Shown here: in pieces, positions 27,763 through 38,396 of the stretch
Layout: every line of letters begins with the position of its first letter
Position numbering within the stretch: the stretch's first letter is position 1
NCBI GenBank assembly: GCA_020883125.1
Contig: JAHREW010000001.1
Coordinates: 213,673 to 277,672 of the forward strand
Length of the DNA stretch: 64,000 bases
Source: Microcoleus sp. CAWBG506
GTDB taxonomy: Bacteria; Cyanobacteriota; Cyanobacteriia; Cyanobacteriales; Microcoleaceae
Direction of reading: 5' to 3'
The notes under the pieces: model-generated
The model's database searches: none
Told to the model about the DNA's origin: nothing
Seen by the model: only the letters and a program-made list of their open reading frames with translations
Position numbers and translations under genes: made by a program

Positions 27763-28794
27763 TTAGATAGAATAAGCAGGAAAAGTCATCGCGTGTTTTG
27801 GTTTGACGTAAACCATTTGATTTCGCACTAGCTGTAGTTGCTCGAAGCGCTCGCGGCTGACGTAAGCTGTCACAATTTGACCCGATTCTAAAAGCAATTC
27901 GGTTTGAATTTCGCGTCCCAGATGAATGATGCGGCTGACTTTTGCTTCCGCAAAACCGGACTCCGGCTGAGTGTTAATTACCACATCATGGGGACGCAAA
28001 AATACTACTTGAGAATGAGCAGCTCCATGGTTAGAGAGTTCTTCAGCATTTCTGTTAAACAGCCCGATCGCATTCGGCAACACATTAACAGGCCCAATAA
28101 AACTCATCACAAAAGCCGTTGCCGGTTTGTCATAAATTTGAGCAGGAGTGCCAACTTGTTCGACTCTACCTTTGTTCATCACTACAATTTCATCGGCTAC
28201 TTCCATCGCTTCTTCTTGATCGTGAGTCACAAAAACTGTAGTGATATTCACTTCTTTGTGGAGTTGGTGCAGCCACGATCGCAATTCTTTGCGAACTTTA
28301 GCATCCAACGCTCCGAAAGGTTCATCTAATAGCAGCACTTTCGGCTGAACTGCTAGAGCTCTGGCTAAGGCCACCCGCTGTCGTTGGCCTCCCGAAAGCT
28401 GGGAAGGGTAGCGATCGCCCAAACCACCCAACTGCACTAACTCCAAAAGTTCCTCAACCCGTTTGGTAATTGTGTCTTTAGGAACTTTGCGAATTTCCAT
28501 CGCAAAAGCAATATTTTTTCTGATCGTCATGTGCTTAAACAAAGCGTAATGCTGAAACACAAAACCGATATTCCGTTCCTGCACCGACTGCTGAGTAGCA
28601 TCTTCACCAATCAAATAAATGTTACCGCTATCTGGGGGTTCAAGTCCCGCAATCATCCTCAGCAAAGTCGATTTCCCGGAACCCGAAGGGCCCAACAGCG
28701 CCACTAGAGAGCCGTTTTTAATTTCCAAACTCACGCTGTCAATGGCATGAAAGGAGCCAAAGTGCTTCGATACGTTCTGAATTGTAATGCTCAT
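27763..28794 (-). CDS. cysA: Sulfate/thiosulfate ABC transporter ATP-binding protein
   Basis: A 343-residue ATPase of the CysA type. It shows Walker [15 protein letters not shown] near residue 35, a Q-loop in [13 protein letters not shown], signature [15 protein letters not shown], Walker [13 protein letters not shown] and H-loop [12 protein letters not shown]. The C-terminal regulatory part has [13 protein letters not shown] and FLRPHDV, as in CysA. Permease genes cysT/cysW and the binding protein are not in the immediate neighbourhood, so this ATPase gene is separate or at the end of a rearranged cluster. Confidence 0.92.
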   Translation of the reverse strand: MSITIQNVSKHFGSFHAIDSVSLEIKNGSLVALLGPSGSGKSTLLRMIAGLEPPDSGNIYLIGEDATQQSVQERNIGFVFQHYALFKHMTIRKNIAFAMEIRKVPKDTITKRVEELLELVQLGGLGDRYPSQLSGGQRQRVALARALAVQPKVLLLDEPFGALDAKVRKELRSWLHQLHKEVNITTVFVTHDQEEAMEVADEIVVMNKGRVEQVGTPAQIYDKPATAFVMSFIGPVNVLPNAIGLFNRNAEELSNHGAAHSQVVFLRPHDVVINTQPESGFAEAKVSRIIHLGREIQTELLLESGQIVTAYVSRERFEQLQLVRNQMVYVKPKHAMTFPAYSI

Positions 28795-29413
28795 TACCTT
28801 TAACTCCTGTTTGTTGACCGATTTTATGTACTATACATTAAATACGGTAGTATGTCATGGTCGTAACTTGTTTTTAGGAATTGAAATTTTTATTAACTCC
28901 AGTTAGTATATCTAGTTACAGTAGTATATGGTAAGCTAAAGTCGAGGCAACTTTATTATCAGTCGATCGCGGACTAAATAGAGATGTTCTTCTGAAGCAA
29001 TTGATGATGACTACTTGCTAGAAGATTGGCTGCAAGTCAGGTCCCAAATCAATCCCGATGCAGTTCATCTGTGGCGAGGCAAATAAGCTGTTTTTGGTAG
29101 ATGATTGGATAGCACAAGAGCGATCGCCTAACTGTAGTATGCAGGCGATCGCATCACAAACCTATTCAGGGTTGGCTCTCTTGGATTTGTGGTGGTAACT
29201 GTATCGAAAAGTACAAAGATTTGGTGATGAAATCGCTGAAATCCTTACCCAGAGACACATAATATCAAATCCGGTAGCATCAGAATTATTAAGATCTCTA
29301 TTTTCTCTCTCTGTGTACTCTGTGTTCTCTGCGGTTAAATCATTCCAATGCAACCAAAAACGATATAAGCTATATCAATCATCGGATAGCCAGGAGATCC
29401 GCTTTGCGATCAG
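28795..29413. other. 619-bp intergenic region, no gene recognised
   Basis: The region upstream of cysA is AT-rich and should contain its promoter. Further on, a short closed frame around 28990-29090 reads DDDYLLEDWLQVRSQINPD, which looks like an eroded gene end, but I cannot name it. HIP1-like sites cluster at about 29120-29150, and 29310-29340 carries the ctctgcggttaaat repeat. Confidence 0.5.
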
Positions 29414-29992
29414 CTACATCTCTCGACGGAACGCTCTAATAGCTTCCCCAGTATCAATTTCCGCCATCAAAATGCAGCCTTTGAACAAATCGAGATTCAG
29501 GTTACTAAGTCCGGGTAGCTGACTGCGATCGATCTTTTCATAGCTACCGTCTTGGAGATGATATATTTTCAGCAATCCATCTTCCCAAAACCAAACCTCT
29601 GGAACACCCAAAGCTTTATAGCGCTCTAACTTACTGATTCCTCCACTGGTAAAGACAACTTCGATCGACAAATCTGGAATCTGTTTTACACTCCCAATGC
29701 AGTAGGATTCATCTGCTTGTACAGAGACAACTCCCGATCTTTCCTGCGTCATTGCGCCTGTGGGCTTGAAGAAAATTCCCTGTTCGACGAGAAAGGTAGT
29801 CAATAAGTAACCGATAACATGAGCAAAAGCTTCGTGGTCTTGGACAGGCATCAGAATCTCGATCGTCCCATCATAGTAAAATAGTCGCACTCCAGGGGAG
29901 CCTTCAAAGCCTTTTTGGATAAATTTAAACCGTTCCCACATTCCATGATGAACAATTCGCTGATCTGTGGTTTTGCTAAGTAGTGGAGGCAT
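29414..29992 (-). CDS. Uma2 family endonuclease-like protein (DUF820)
   Basis: A 192-residue member of the Uma2/DUF820 family, a PD-(D/E)XK-fold group greatly expanded in cyanobacteria. The core is PDLSIEVVFTSGGISKLERY followed by KALGVPEVWFWEDGLLKIYH. The Asp, Glu and Lys of the fold are recognisable (PDLSIEV, SKLERY). The N-terminal half has VRLFYYDGTIEILMPVQDHE, also family-typical. Function in vivo is unknown; nuclease activity is inferred from fold only. Confidence 0.88.
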   Translation of the reverse strand: MPPLLSKTTDQRIVHHGMWERFKFIQKGFEGSPGVRLFYYDGTIEILMPVQDHEAFAHVIGYLLTTFLVEQGIFFKPTGAMTQERSGVVSVQADESYCIGSVKQIPDLSIEVVFTSGGISKLERYKALGVPEVWFWEDGLLKIYHLQDGSYEKIDRSQLPGLSNLNLDLFKGCILMAEIDTGEAIRAFRREM

Positions 29993-30123
29993 CGCGCTCA
30001 GATCCAGTCTAGAATTTATCTTGATTGTAGCTCATATTTAACAATTCAACCGCAGATGAACGCAGATATAATTATATCTGCGTTCATCCGCGTTAATTTG
30101 CCTATATCTGCGGTTAAATACCC

Positions 30124-32094
30124 CTAGGAACCACCCCGCAACTTATCCAAAACAGTCCGATCTTCCAAAGTAGAAGTATCTCCAGTCACCTCCAAACCAG
30201 CAGCCAAAGAACGCAACAAACGTCGCATAATCTTCCCGCTACGAGTCTTCGGTAAAGCATCAGTAAATCGAATTTCTCCAGGACGGGCGATCGCCCCAAT
30301 TTCCTTCACAACGTGCTGCTTCAATTCCTTAGCCAATTCATCGCTAGGCTGCTGTGAATTTTCCAGCGTCACAAACGCCACAATTTCCTCACCCTTAATC
30401 TCATCCGGTTTACCCACAACCGCAGCCTCCGCCACCGCTGGATGAGACACCAAAGCCGATTCAACTTCCATCGTACCGAGTCGATGTCCTGCCACATTAA
30501 TCACGTCATCAACGCGGCCCATTACCCAGAAATAACCGTCTTTGTCTTTGTGCGCGCCGTCCCCTGCAAAGTACACGAATTCGCCATCTTTCGGGTGCAA
30601 ATATTCCCAATAAGTGCGGCGGAAGCGATCGGCATCGTTGTAAAGCGTCCGCATCATTCCCGGCCAAGGATGTTTCACAACTAAATAACCGCCGCTTTCG
30701 TTAGTTACTGGTTCGCCATCTTGGTTAACAACATCGGCAATAATTCCGGGGAAAGGAAGGGTTGCAGAACCAGGTTTTGTGGGGATTGCACCGGGCAAAG
30801 CGGTAATCATAATCCCGCCAGTTTCTGTTTGCCACCAAGTATCGACAATCGGACAATTCGAGTTACCAATTACGCGCTGATACCACATCCAAGCTTCAGG
30901 ATTAATCGGTTCCCCGACAGTTCCTAATAATCGCAAAGATGACAAATCTCTGGCATTTGGCAAGTGTTCGCCCATTTTCATAAAGGTGCGAATTGCGGTG
31001 GGTGCAGTGTAGAAAATAGTCACGCCATATTTTTCAATGACATCCCAAAAACAGCCGGGATTAGAAGGGCGAGGAGCACCTTCATACATTAAAGTTGTCG
31101 CACCGTTGGACAGCGGCCCGTAGACAATATAACTGTGTCCAGTAATCCAGCCGACATCAGCAGTACACCAGTAAACATCGGTATCTTGGAGGTCGAATAT
31201 CCACTTGGTTGTTATGTGGCTATAAAGGTTATAACCGCCCGTTGTGTGGACGACACCTTTCGGTTTTCCGGTACTTCCAGAAGTGTAAAGAATGAATAGC
31301 AAATCTTCGCTATCCATCGGTTCGGCTGGACAATTTGCTGATGCACCTTTTTGCAAATCGTGCCACCAATGGTCGCGGCCAGATTCCATGTGAATTTGCT
31401 GTTTAGTGCGCTGAACTACGAGAACATTGGTAACAGTTGGTGCAGCATCATTTGCTAATGCTTTGTCTACTTGTGCTTTGAGGCCGACGGCGGTATCTTT
31501 GCGGAAGCCACCATCGGCGGTGATGACGAGTTTTGCTTGGCCGTCGTTGAGCCGATCGCGCAAAGCTTCGGCGCTAAATCCGCCAAACACCACGCTGTGT
31601 ACTGCACCGATTCTGGCACAGGCTAACATGGCGATCGCAGCTTCGGGAATCATGGGCATATAAATGCCGACGCGATCGCCCTTTTGGACTCCCAATTGCT
31701 TGATGACGTTGGCCATTTGGCAGACTTCGCGGTGGAGTTGGGCGTAAGTCAGGGTGCGGGAGTCTCCGGGTTCGCCTTCCCAAATCAGGGCGGCTTTGTT
31801 TTTGCGCCAGGTGGTTAAATGTCTGTCTAGACAATTGTAAGAAATGTTAATTTTGCCATTGACAAACCATTTAGCAAAAGGTGGCTGCCAGTCGAGTACG
31901 GCATCCCACTTTTGGAACCAGTCTAATTCTTGTGTGGCGAGTTCGGCCCAAAATGCTTGGGGGTCAGCTTTGGCTTTATCGTAGAGGGCTTGGTACTCTT
32001 CTAGGCTTTTGATGTGAGCTTTTTCGGAGAATTCAGCAGGCGGCTGAAATAGGCGTTTTTCTTGCAGAATTGATTCGATGGTATCTTGTGACAT
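30124..32094 (-). CDS. acs: Acetyl-CoA synthetase
   Basis: Acs activates acetate to acetyl-CoA via acetyl-AMP. The 656-residue product is full length. Family motifs include [12 protein letters not shown], the P-loop [51 protein letters not shown] and the C-terminal [13 protein letters not shown] with the lysine that is acetylated in regulated homologues. The ATG at 32094 is the first Met. It is monocistronic as far as the sequence shows. Confidence 0.96.
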   Translation of the reverse strand: MSQDTIESILQEKRLFQPPAEFSEKAHIKSLEEYQALYDKAKADPQAFWAELATQELDWFQKWDAVLDWQPPFAKWFVNGKINISYNCLDRHLTTWRKNKAALIWEGEPGDSRTLTYAQLHREVCQMANVIKQLGVQKGDRVGIYMPMIPEAAIAMLACARIGAVHSVVFGGFSAEALRDRLNDGQAKLVITADGGFRKDTAVGLKAQVDKALANDAAPTVTNVLVVQRTKQQIHMESGRDHWWHDLQKGASANCPAEPMDSEDLLFILYTSGSTGKPKGVVHTTGGYNLYSHITTKWIFDLQDTDVYWCTADVGWITGHSYIVYGPLSNGATTLMYEGAPRPSNPGCFWDVIEKYGVTIFYTAPTAIRTFMKMGEHLPNARDLSSLRLLGTVGEPINPEAWMWYQRVIGNSNCPIVDTWWQTETGGIMITALPGAIPTKPGSATLPFPGIIADVVNQDGEPVTNESGGYLVVKHPWPGMMRTLYNDADRFRRTYWEYLHPKDGEFVYFAGDGAHKDKDGYFWVMGRVDDVINVAGHRLGTMEVESALVSHPAVAEAAVVGKPDEIKGEEIVAFVTLENSQQPSDELAKELKQHVVKEIGAIARPGEIRFTDALPKTRSGKIMRRLLRSLAAGLEVTGDTSTLEDRTVLDKLRGGS

Positions 32095-32249
32095 CGCTGT
32101 TAAGTTTAATTTTGGTTAGTCTTTGTAACTATTGTTTGCATAATTTGGGGCAAAAATATGTTTATTTTCCTTAAGACTTTGAATACTTGTGTAAATCTTG
32201 GGGCTTATTACCAGTTACCAATTACCAATTACCAAGCGCCAAATTTTCA

Positions 32250-32600
32250 TCAAAGAGATACTGGATTGGCATCAACCTTTCTCCTTGCATCTCTTTCTGC
32301 TTTAAATTTGCGGAGTTTTTCTGTTACTGGAGAAGGATTGCGACGTTGTTCTTCTCGCATTTTATCACCCCATTCTACCCATTCAGTTATGTAATGACCG
32401 ACTGCTTCTTTGTTGTGCAGGTAGTACAAAATTGTCGCCTACACTTGTTCGAGGGTGAGGGATGTATAAATGTTGGCGATTTCTTCGGGAGTTCGAGCGC
32501 GAAACAGGTATTCATAGAGAATGGTTTCGATGCCAATACGAGAACCTTGGAGTCGAATATCGTCAGGTCTTAGGAAGTTGAAGTAGTCTTCAAGTTGCAT
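32250..32600 (-). pseudogene. DUF433-type antitoxin-like gene with an in-frame TAG
   Basis: Reading from ATG 32600, the frame gives MQLEDYFNFLRPDDIRLQGS then RIGIETILYEYLFRARTPEE, a pattern of DUF433/VapB-like proteins. TAG at 32439-32441 interrupts at TSLTLEQV-stop-ATILYYLHNKEAV, where homologues as I recall them have Tyr. The same frame continues for 62 more codons (EWVEWGDKMREEQRRNPSP) to TGA at 32250. Apart from the single stop it looks intact. A tail of attaccaatt repeats lies downstream (about 32212-32235). Confidence 0.75.
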
Positions 32601-33009
32601 AGCTTGGTGGTTGGGTAAAGGTTGATATTATATTACCCAAATTGAAGATGATTTGAGATGTTTTTGGGAAATTTAATAAAAATAAATAAAAAGGGTTGAA
32701 CTCATCCGTTAGTGCCTTTATAATATAGTTGAATGGATATCTCCCAATAATAAAATATCGTGCCAGAATCTCCTCTGCTGCGGAGGGTGAAGCATTTGGA
32801 CATAAAACACTCTTGTTTTCAACATAAATTGTCGCCCAAATGCTTCACCCCTACTTAAGATTATTTATTTTTGATTGACAGAGAGCGATCGCTCTTATTA
32901 GCCCAAGTGTTGAAAGGGATTTGCGGCGTTGCAGAATGTGCAGTTGCAGTTGGCCTAAGATGATACAATTGGTTGCTTATAAGTTATCCTGTAGATAGGC
33001 GACAGTTTG
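32601..33009. repeat. Intergenic region with a 15-bp inverted repeat
   Basis: Arms gggtgaagcatttgg (32785-32799) and ccaaatgcttcaccc (32836-32850) are perfect inverses flanking a 36-bp centre. This looks like a dispersed MITE-like palindrome. No gene is seen; the rest is AT-rich. Confidence 0.7.
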
Positions 33010-33138
33010 ATGGATTATCAAGTTGAGTTTAAGCCGAAAGCAGTCAAAGATTTAGAATCTTTGCCAGCCGAGGTACAAAACCGAGTTTTGACCAAAATTG
33101 AGTTAATGCAAAATAACCTAGCCGGAGATGCAGAGTAA
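33010..33138 (+). pseudogene. Truncated RelE/ParE-type toxin remnant
   Basis: The 42-codon frame MDYQVEFKPKAVKDLESLPA followed by EVQNRVLTKIELMQNNLAGD is the N-terminal half of a RelE/ParE family toxin. It stops at TAA 33136 just where the family continues into its catalytic strand (usually VKKL...YRLRVG). Downstream sequence to 33254 shows no matching continuation. No antitoxin gene sits upstream. It is a fragment, not a functional mRNA interferase. Confidence 0.65.
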
Positions 33139-33254
33139 GCTCATCTAATTTGGTATAAATTGTACTTGACTTTAAGGGCAAGATATGAGTAAGTATCCAG
33201 TCAATAGGATTTCCCGCCCCGTGCTGGATAAATATAATGCGATCGCTCCTTATG

Positions 33255-34028
33255 CTAATCTAACAAGTCAGGTTCCCGACGCACTATCATATCGTAAAGC
33301 GGTTGAAAGCTAAACCATCCCATGCGGTGCGAGCCTACTTGCTGCTGAGTTAAATGCGCGTATTCTGGTTTGATTAAAATCGGTTTTCCCGCTGCTTCTG
33401 CCATTAATTGCGCTTGACAACAACGTTCCATGGCAATAAACCACCAAGCCGCTTCATCTACTGTTTCACCCACTGTTAACAGTCCGTGATTTTGGAGAAT
33501 AATCGCTTTTTTATCACCTAAACTTTTGGCAATGCGTTTAGCTTCTTCGATTTCCAAAACAACTCCGGTGTAATCGTCAAATAAAGCGTGGTCTTGGTAA
33601 AAAGAACAAGCATCTTGCGTTAGGGGGTCTAGCAGGCGACCCAAACTCGACCAACTTTTACCGTAGGGGGAATGGGCGTGGGCTGCGGCAATTACGTCGG
33701 GCCGCGCGCTATGGACTTGGGAATGAATGGCAAAAGCTGCTTCGTTTACGGGTTTATTTCCTTCTACAACTTCGCCTTTGTGATTGACTAAAATTAGGTC
33801 GCTGACTCGAATTAAACTGAAGTGCATTCCAAAGGAATTGACCCAAAAATGGTCTAGGTGTTCGGGATCGCGGACTGTAATATGTCCGGCAATGCCTTCA
33901 CTGAATCCGAAGCGGGCAAATAATCGGAATGCGGCGGCTAAACGCTGTTTGCGGTGGCGGCGTTCTTCTTCAATTGAATTGAATGTTGGCGGTTGAATTG
34001 TGACTTTGGGGATTTTTATTGCGACCAT
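33255..34028 (-). CDS. Class II aldolase/adducin family protein
   Basis: A 257-residue class II aldolase-fold protein. Metal-binding and phosphate-binding features include AGHITVRDPEHLDHFWVNSF, AAAHAHSPYGKSWSSL (two His ligands in HAHS) and ILQNHGLLTVGETVDEAAWW (third His). The substrate, an aldehyde-bearing sugar or sugar phosphate, cannot be assigned. An upstream ATG at 34061 lies in an attgggaattggg low-complexity stretch, so ATG 34028 is used. A VOC-family gene lies upstream on the same strand. Confidence 0.88.
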   Translation of the reverse strand: MVAIKIPKVTIQPPTFNSIEEERRHRKQRLAAAFRLFARFGFSEGIAGHITVRDPEHLDHFWVNSFGMHFSLIRVSDLILVNHKGEVVEGNKPVNEAAFAIHSQVHSARPDVIAAAHAHSPYGKSWSSLGRLLDPLTQDACSFYQDHALFDDYTGVVLEIEEAKRIAKSLGDKKAIILQNHGLLTVGETVDEAAWWFIAMERCCQAQLMAEAAGKPILIKPEYAHLTQQQVGSHRMGWFSFQPLYDMIVRREPDLLD

Positions 34029-34064
34029 ATATTTGGGAATTGGGAATTGGGCATGGGGCATTGT

Positions 34065-34160
34065 TGACTGTTGACTGTTGACTGTTGGCTGTTGACTGTT
34101 GGCTGTTGACTGTTAACTAATGACTGCTGACTAATGACTGCTGACTACTGACTACTGACT
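34065..34160. repeat. Tandem heptamer repeats (ttgactg)
   Basis: About twelve tandem heptamers of the ttgactg/ttggctg/ctgacta type fill the gap and enter the last codons of the VOC gene, whose final residues (EKVSSQ) are read from this repeat. The same family is at 5479-5527. Confidence 0.8.
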
Positions 34161-34819
34161 TTTTCGCTGAGGCGTAAACCTGCGATGTTTTTGCAGTCAA
34201 AGGTGGCGTTGTTGCCGGGGTGGCGTTCGATTAATTCGATGATTTGTCCGGCGGGGTTTTGCAGGAACCACTGAGTTAAGGATCTGGAATTTAGAGGCTG
34301 CGGGGATAGGGGTTTGAAGTTTTTAGTTTCCCATGTTATGGCAGCATTATGGACATTTTCTACTCGAATGGCGACGTGGTGAACTGCTTCTAATCCTCTT
34401 TGTTCCTGGAAGCGGTATGTTTGGTCGCCTACTGCGTGGGGTGCATCTAATACTACTAAGCCGCCTGCGGGCATTAATAAGGTCATTAAATGCAGCCACA
34501 AATCAGAGGGAACATTAATATTTGATTGACAAAAATTAATGGGAAATAAGTCTGGTCCTTCGACTGTTTTTGCGCCGAAGGGGCGGAAAGATTCGGCGTA
34601 TTTTTCTAAGGCTGTGCGACTGGGAAATGTGATGACAAAGTGGTCGATCCAAACAGGTTCTTCGTACAGGTTTGCCTCAAAACTCCACTTGGTTAAACAT
34701 TCGGCTTGAATGAATTCTGGGTGGATTTCTAGCAAGCCATTTTTTTCGATGAAAGGTGAGTCAAAATGGCATTCAAAGTTGCGATCGACTTCTGGGGTTT
34801 TCAGCTTTAAGTTTTTCAT
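34145..34819 (-). CDS. VOC superfamily (glyoxalase-like) protein
   Basis: A 224-residue protein of the vicinal-oxygen-chelate fold. The second half shows a VOC module: GLEAVHHVAIRVENVHNAAI with a potential His ligand and FLQNPAGQIIELIERHPG with the conserved Glu. The first half has WIDHFVITFPSRTALEKYAE, a diverged first module. Substrate is unknown. An in-frame TTG at 34846 exists, but ATG 34819 is the better start. The extreme C terminus runs into the heptamer repeat and may have been altered by it. Confidence 0.75.
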   Translation of the reverse strand: MKNLKLKTPEVDRNFECHFDSPFIEKNGLLEIHPEFIQAECLTKWSFEANLYEEPVWIDHFVITFPSRTALEKYAESFRPFGAKTVEGPDLFPINFCQSNINVPSDLWLHLMTLLMPAGGLVVLDAPHAVGDQTYRFQEQRGLEAVHHVAIRVENVHNAAITWETKNFKPLSPQPLNSRSLTQWFLQNPAGQIIELIERHPGNNATFDCKNIAGLRLSEKVSSQ

Positions 34820-34944
34820 GTGTTTGACCCGATGTTGACTAGGCAAAACTGCGAATTTTTTTTACAGGCTGAACAAGATGCACAATTTATGCGTTATATT
34901 TTAAAAATAACACAATTTTTAATATTTGCCAGTAATTCGCCTGT

Positions 34945-36207
34945 TCATGTGCCGATCGCACTTCCAGCCAGCCACGCCGTAGTCCACGCACTTTGGAAGT
35001 TGAAACCACCTGTTACGCCGTCGATATCCAAGATTTCCCCAGCAAAGTACAGTCCCCGACAGCGGCGACTTTCCATTGTCTTGAAATCGACTTCTTTTAA
35101 GTTAACGCCGCCACAGGTGACGAATTCTTCCTTAAATGCGCCTTTTCCTGCTATCTGATATTCGCCTTGGACGAGCTGTTGGAGGAGTTTGTCGATGGTT
35201 TTATTGGAGATATCAGCCCAGCGTTTTGGCTCGTCAATGCCGATCGCACTTGTCAAACGTTCCCACAGGCGACGCGGAATCGGAAACGGACAACTAGAGA
35301 CAACCAATCGGTGGGACAACTGGGACTTCACCCCTAGCAATTGCTGTCGCAAAACTTCTGGGTTGTACTGGGGAAGCCAATTGATGAATAAAGAGGCTCG
35401 ATAATGGCGATCGTGCAAAAATCTCGCACCCCAAGCCGAAAGTTTGAGTACAGCAGGCCCACTCACACCCCAGTGAGTAATTAATAAAGCTCCGCTTTGT
35501 TCTAATTTTGCTCCTGGCAATTTTACCTTAGCATTAGCAACAGAAACTCCAGCTAAATCTTGAATTCTGCTATCAGAAATGTTAAAAGTAAATAGAGAAG
35601 GAACAGGCGGTTCGATGGTGTGGCCTAAATCTTTTGCCCACTTGAAACCAGAGGGATTGCTACCAGTAGCCAAGAGCAGGCGATCGCACTTTAATTGCTC
35701 CCCCGACTTAAACACAATTTCAAACCTAGGGGCGGTGGATGGTGCGTGCGTGCCCTCCCCGATATCCGATGTTAATTGCTTGACTGAAACTACCGCATCA
35801 CCAGTACGAATTTGCACACCGGCATCCTCAGCGGCCCGGATCAAACAATTAACAATTGTCGCAGAATCGTCTGTCACTGGAAACATTCGCCCATCTGCTT
35901 CAGTTTTCAATGTAACAGAATGACTAGCAAACCATTCGACAGTATCCCGCGGTTGAAATCGAGTAAATGCACCGCGTAGAGCTTTCCCTCCTCTGGGGTA
36001 ATTCTGCACTAAAATAGCGGGGTCAAAACAAGCATGAGTTGCGTTGCAGCGCCCGCCACCAGAGATGCGAACTTTTGCCAGGACTTGCCTCCCAGCTTCT
36101 AATAAAGTGACGCGGGATTGCGGGTACATTTTAGCACAGGTAATTGCACTAAAAAAACCCGCAGCACCGCCACCGATGACTGTAATATTAAGGCTTCGAT
36201 TGGACAA
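34945..36207 (-). CDS. NAD(P)/FAD-dependent oxidoreductase, HI0933/BaiN family
   Basis: A 420-residue flavoprotein of the HI0933/YhiN family. FAD binding is by ITVIGGGAAGFFSAITCAKM at the N terminus. The family motif LAKVRISGGGRCNATHACF follows. The C terminus is CRGLYFAGEILDIDGVTGGF with NFQSAWTTAWLAGSAIG, again typical. Members include a bile-acid-like flavin reductase, but most are uncharacterised. A rubredoxin gene ends 13 bases upstream, suggesting electron transfer between the two products; that rubredoxin has a premature stop here. Confidence 0.9.
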   Translation of the reverse strand: MSNRSLNITVIGGGAAGFFSAITCAKMYPQSRVTLLEAGRQVLAKVRISGGGRCNATHACFDPAILVQNYPRGGKALRGAFTRFQPRDTVEWFASHSVTLKTEADGRMFPVTDDSATIVNCLIRAAEDAGVQIRTGDAVVSVKQLTSDIGEGTHAPSTAPRFEIVFKSGEQLKCDRLLLATGSNPSGFKWAKDLGHTIEPPVPSLFTFNISDSRIQDLAGVSVANAKVKLPGAKLEQSGALLITHWGVSGPAVLKLSAWGARFLHDRHYRASLFINWLPQYNPEVLRQQLLGVKSQLSHRLVVSSCPFPIPRRLWERLTSAIGIDEPKRWADISNKTIDKLLQQLVQGEYQIAGKGAFKEEFVTCGGVNLKEVDFKTMESRRCRGLYFAGEILDIDGVTGGFNFQSAWTTAWLAGSAIGT

Positions 36208-36219
36208 TTTTTTCCTCGC

Positions 36220-36378
36220 TTATTCTGGTTCAAAATCTGATTTTTGTGCGCCGCAAGTGGGGCAAGCCCAATCATCAGGGATATCCTCAAAGGCAGTACC
36301 GGGAGCTATTCCCGATTCCGGGTCGCCCACTTCTGGGTCATAGACGTAATTGCAAATCTTACAGACTTATTTTTTCAT
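36220..36378 (-). pseudogene. Rubredoxin gene with TAA as fourth codon
   Basis: From ATG 36378 the frame reads MKK-stop (TAA, 36367-36369), then [20 protein letters not shown] and [20 protein letters not shown] to a stop at 36220. Both CxxC iron-ligand pairs (CKIC, CPTC) and the whole rubredoxin domain of about 52 residues are intact. The expected residue at codon 4 is Tyr, so one base change creates TAA. No alternative start lies between the stop and the first Cys. It belongs in an operon with the flavoprotein 13 bases downstream. Mutation or base-call error are both possible. Confidence 0.85.
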
Positions 36379-36716
36379 TGAGCCACTAAGTTTGATATTG
36401 TAAATATCTAGATTGTACTTGACCAAGTAACATTAGTATAGCAATGCTAAATCATTTGCGTAATTATTGTAAGGGATCGCTTGCCCCGTGGTTGCCCCGA
36501 TAGATTAGGGGTAGGCACGCACCATCCACTACCCTACAAATTTTGCTAATCATTTAGGAGCGCTATTATTTTCAAATAACACCCTTGTTTAGGCAAATTT
36601 TCAACTATTACACATTCACTTTTTCCCAATCTACCATCTAAAATTGCAGAAGCCCCCCAGAACCGAAGTTCTAGAGGCTAAACTCTATCTTTTATTAATT
36701 TACCACTTTCACGAAA
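36379..36716. other. 338-bp intergenic region, no gene
   Basis: It contains a GC-richer stretch around 36480-36535 (gcttgccccgtggttgcccc) of repeat character and AT-rich DNA on both sides. It is expected to hold the promoter of the rubredoxin-flavoprotein operon. Nothing coding is seen. Confidence 0.5.
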
Positions 36717-37484
36717 CTAGACTTTGACTACAGGCTTAGTCCAAACGCCTTGTTCGTCTTCTTCGTACTGCTGATGAATAGTTTCCCATGCGGTGTGTTC
36801 CGCTTGTATAGAGTCTTTGCTTTCATCAAAAGCGGCGTTGTAGGATTCCATAAATGTTTTTTGAGCTGCTTCCGACAGGTGCGATCGCACTTCAGGAGAC
36901 AAATCTGCCGGACTATTACAACGACCTGTGCAAGCTCGTGGCAGTGTCATTTCGCTAATAGCTATTTCTTCGCCCCCCGCACTTTCTAATAATAGTTGAA
37001 ATTCGCCACTTCTGTCGGCAGGAACTTCTGCCATTACCAGAAATTCTCCTGCTTCAACGCGGGTTTGATAAATAGTTGCTTTGTCTTCGGGCATTCCCAA
37101 AGCGACTAAAGCGGAGACTAAACCAGCACCCGCAGAACCGGCGATCGCCCCACTAGCTGCACCCAACAATACAGCACCCAAGGGGCCCGCCGATACTACA
37201 GCACCCACAAAGGGAATAAACAACACGCCAACACCTGTTAGCAAACCCAAAAAAGAACCGAATAAGGAACCAAAAATCGCCCCACTGCGCAAACCACCTA
37301 AAATTAAATCTTTTTTAGTCAGAAAGCCAGCAATTTTAGTTTTGGACTGAAAATTTTTCCCCATTACTGAAATGTGGTCGCGGGACACTCCGCGATCGAG
37401 CAGGCGTCTAATCACACCGTCTAGTTGGTCTTCTGCTTTAAATACGGCTGACACTGTACGTTCTGCTAAATATGCTTCTGTCAT
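36717..37484 (-). CDS. Glycine-zipper stress protein with C-terminal ChaB domain
   Basis: A 255-residue two-part protein. The N terminus ([20 protein letters not shown], then [13 protein letters not shown]) resembles general-stress YflT/low-temperature-induced proteins. A long Gly/Ala-rich hydrophobic zipper (residues about 60-125, e.g. [20 protein letters not shown]) suggests membrane association. The last 60 residues match Cha[21 protein letters not shown] followed by [20 protein letters not shown]-like spacing. Cyanobacterial versions are stress-linked; the biochemical role is unknown. Confidence 0.8.
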   Translation of the reverse strand: MTEAYLAERTVSAVFKAEDQLDGVIRRLLDRGVSRDHISVMGKNFQSKTKIAGFLTKKDLILGGLRSGAIFGSLFGSFLGLLTGVGVLFIPFVGAVVSAGPLGAVLLGAASGAIAGSAGAGLVSALVALGMPEDKATIYQTRVEAGEFLVMAEVPADRSGEFQLLLESAGGEEIAISEMTLPRACTGRCNSPADLSPEVRSHLSEAAQKTFMESYNAAFDESKDSIQAEHTAWETIHQQYEEDEQGVWTKPVVKV

Positions 37485-37702
37485 TTTTTAAACCTTCTGT
37501 TTTGGTTGATTAGTTACGATTTTTAGTATATAATTACATCCGAGGCTAATCGCATCGACCTTGAGATAGAATTCTCTGGGTAGCAGTTATCTGGGTACTC
37601 TATCAAAGGAGTGAAAATTGAATCAAGTTTATTATACCTATCCAATAATTCCGTGTCGGGAAATGTCTATTGTATGGTAACTCAAGTTTTATAGGTTAAT
37701 TA

Positions 37703-38377
37703 ATGCAGCTAGCACCTTTATTTCCAGTTGTTCACCCGATTCTCAAAACAGCTTTTCCCGGATGCTTGTGGACGGGAGATGTCAACAGTCGCAAAATTGC
37801 CCTAACTTTTGATGACGGACCGCACCGACAGCACACGCCTCAACTGTTAAAAGTTTTAGACAAATATAACATTACAGCTAGTTTTTTCTGGCTGGGTTTT
37901 TGCGTGGACAGACACCCAGAAGTGGCTAAACAAGTTTGCGATCGCGGACACTGGATCGGCCTCCACGGCTACCAACACGTAGCCTTTCCCAAACTACAAC
38001 CACAGGAATTAAAGCAAAGTTTAGAAGATACGCAAAAAGCTATTTCCAAAGCTTGCAATTTAGACCCAAAATTAATCCGCGATGTGCGGCCTCCCAATGG
38101 CTTTTTTACCCCTCAAACACTCCAGTTATTAAAACAGTGGGAATATCGCCCTGTGATGTGGAGTGTTGTCCCGGAAGATTGGGTGCGGCCGGGGGTTGCG
38201 ACAGTTGTCAACCGCGTCATGGAGCAAACTGGAAACGGTTCAATTATTGTACTGCATGACGGTTATTGCGGTGGCGAAGATGTGGCGGCGGCGGCGGCAA
38301 AAATTATTCCCTTGCTTTTGGAAAGAGGTTATAATTTTGTTAGCATAGAGCAACTTTGGCAACAGGTAAAAAATTAA
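37703..38377 (+). CDS. Polysaccharide deacetylase family protein
   Basis: A NodB-homology deacetylase of 224 residues, acting on N- or O-acetyl groups of a polysaccharide. Motif 1 is IALTFDDGPHRQHTPQLLK (catalytic base and metal Asp). Motif 2 is GHWIGLHGYQHVAFPKL; the family usually reads H(S/T)xxH and here it is HGYQH, with both His ligands kept. Motif 3 is RDVRPPNGFFTPQTL. The later VLHDGYCGGED carries the last conserved His. No signal peptide is visible. The next gene follows by 19 bases, so co-transcription is likely. Confidence 0.88.
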   Translation: MQLAPLFPVVHPILKTAFPGCLWTGDVNSRKIALTFDDGPHRQHTPQLLKVLDKYNITASFFWLGFCVDRHPEVAKQVCDRGHWIGLHGYQHVAFPKLQPQELKQSLEDTQKAISKACNLDPKLIRDVRPPNGFFTPQTLQLLKQWEYRPVMWSVVPEDWVRPGVATVVNRVMEQTGNGSIIVLHDGYCGGEDVAAAAAKIIPLLLERGYNFVSIEQLWQQVKN

Positions 38378-38396
38378 CTCATTTCAGCATTAATTC

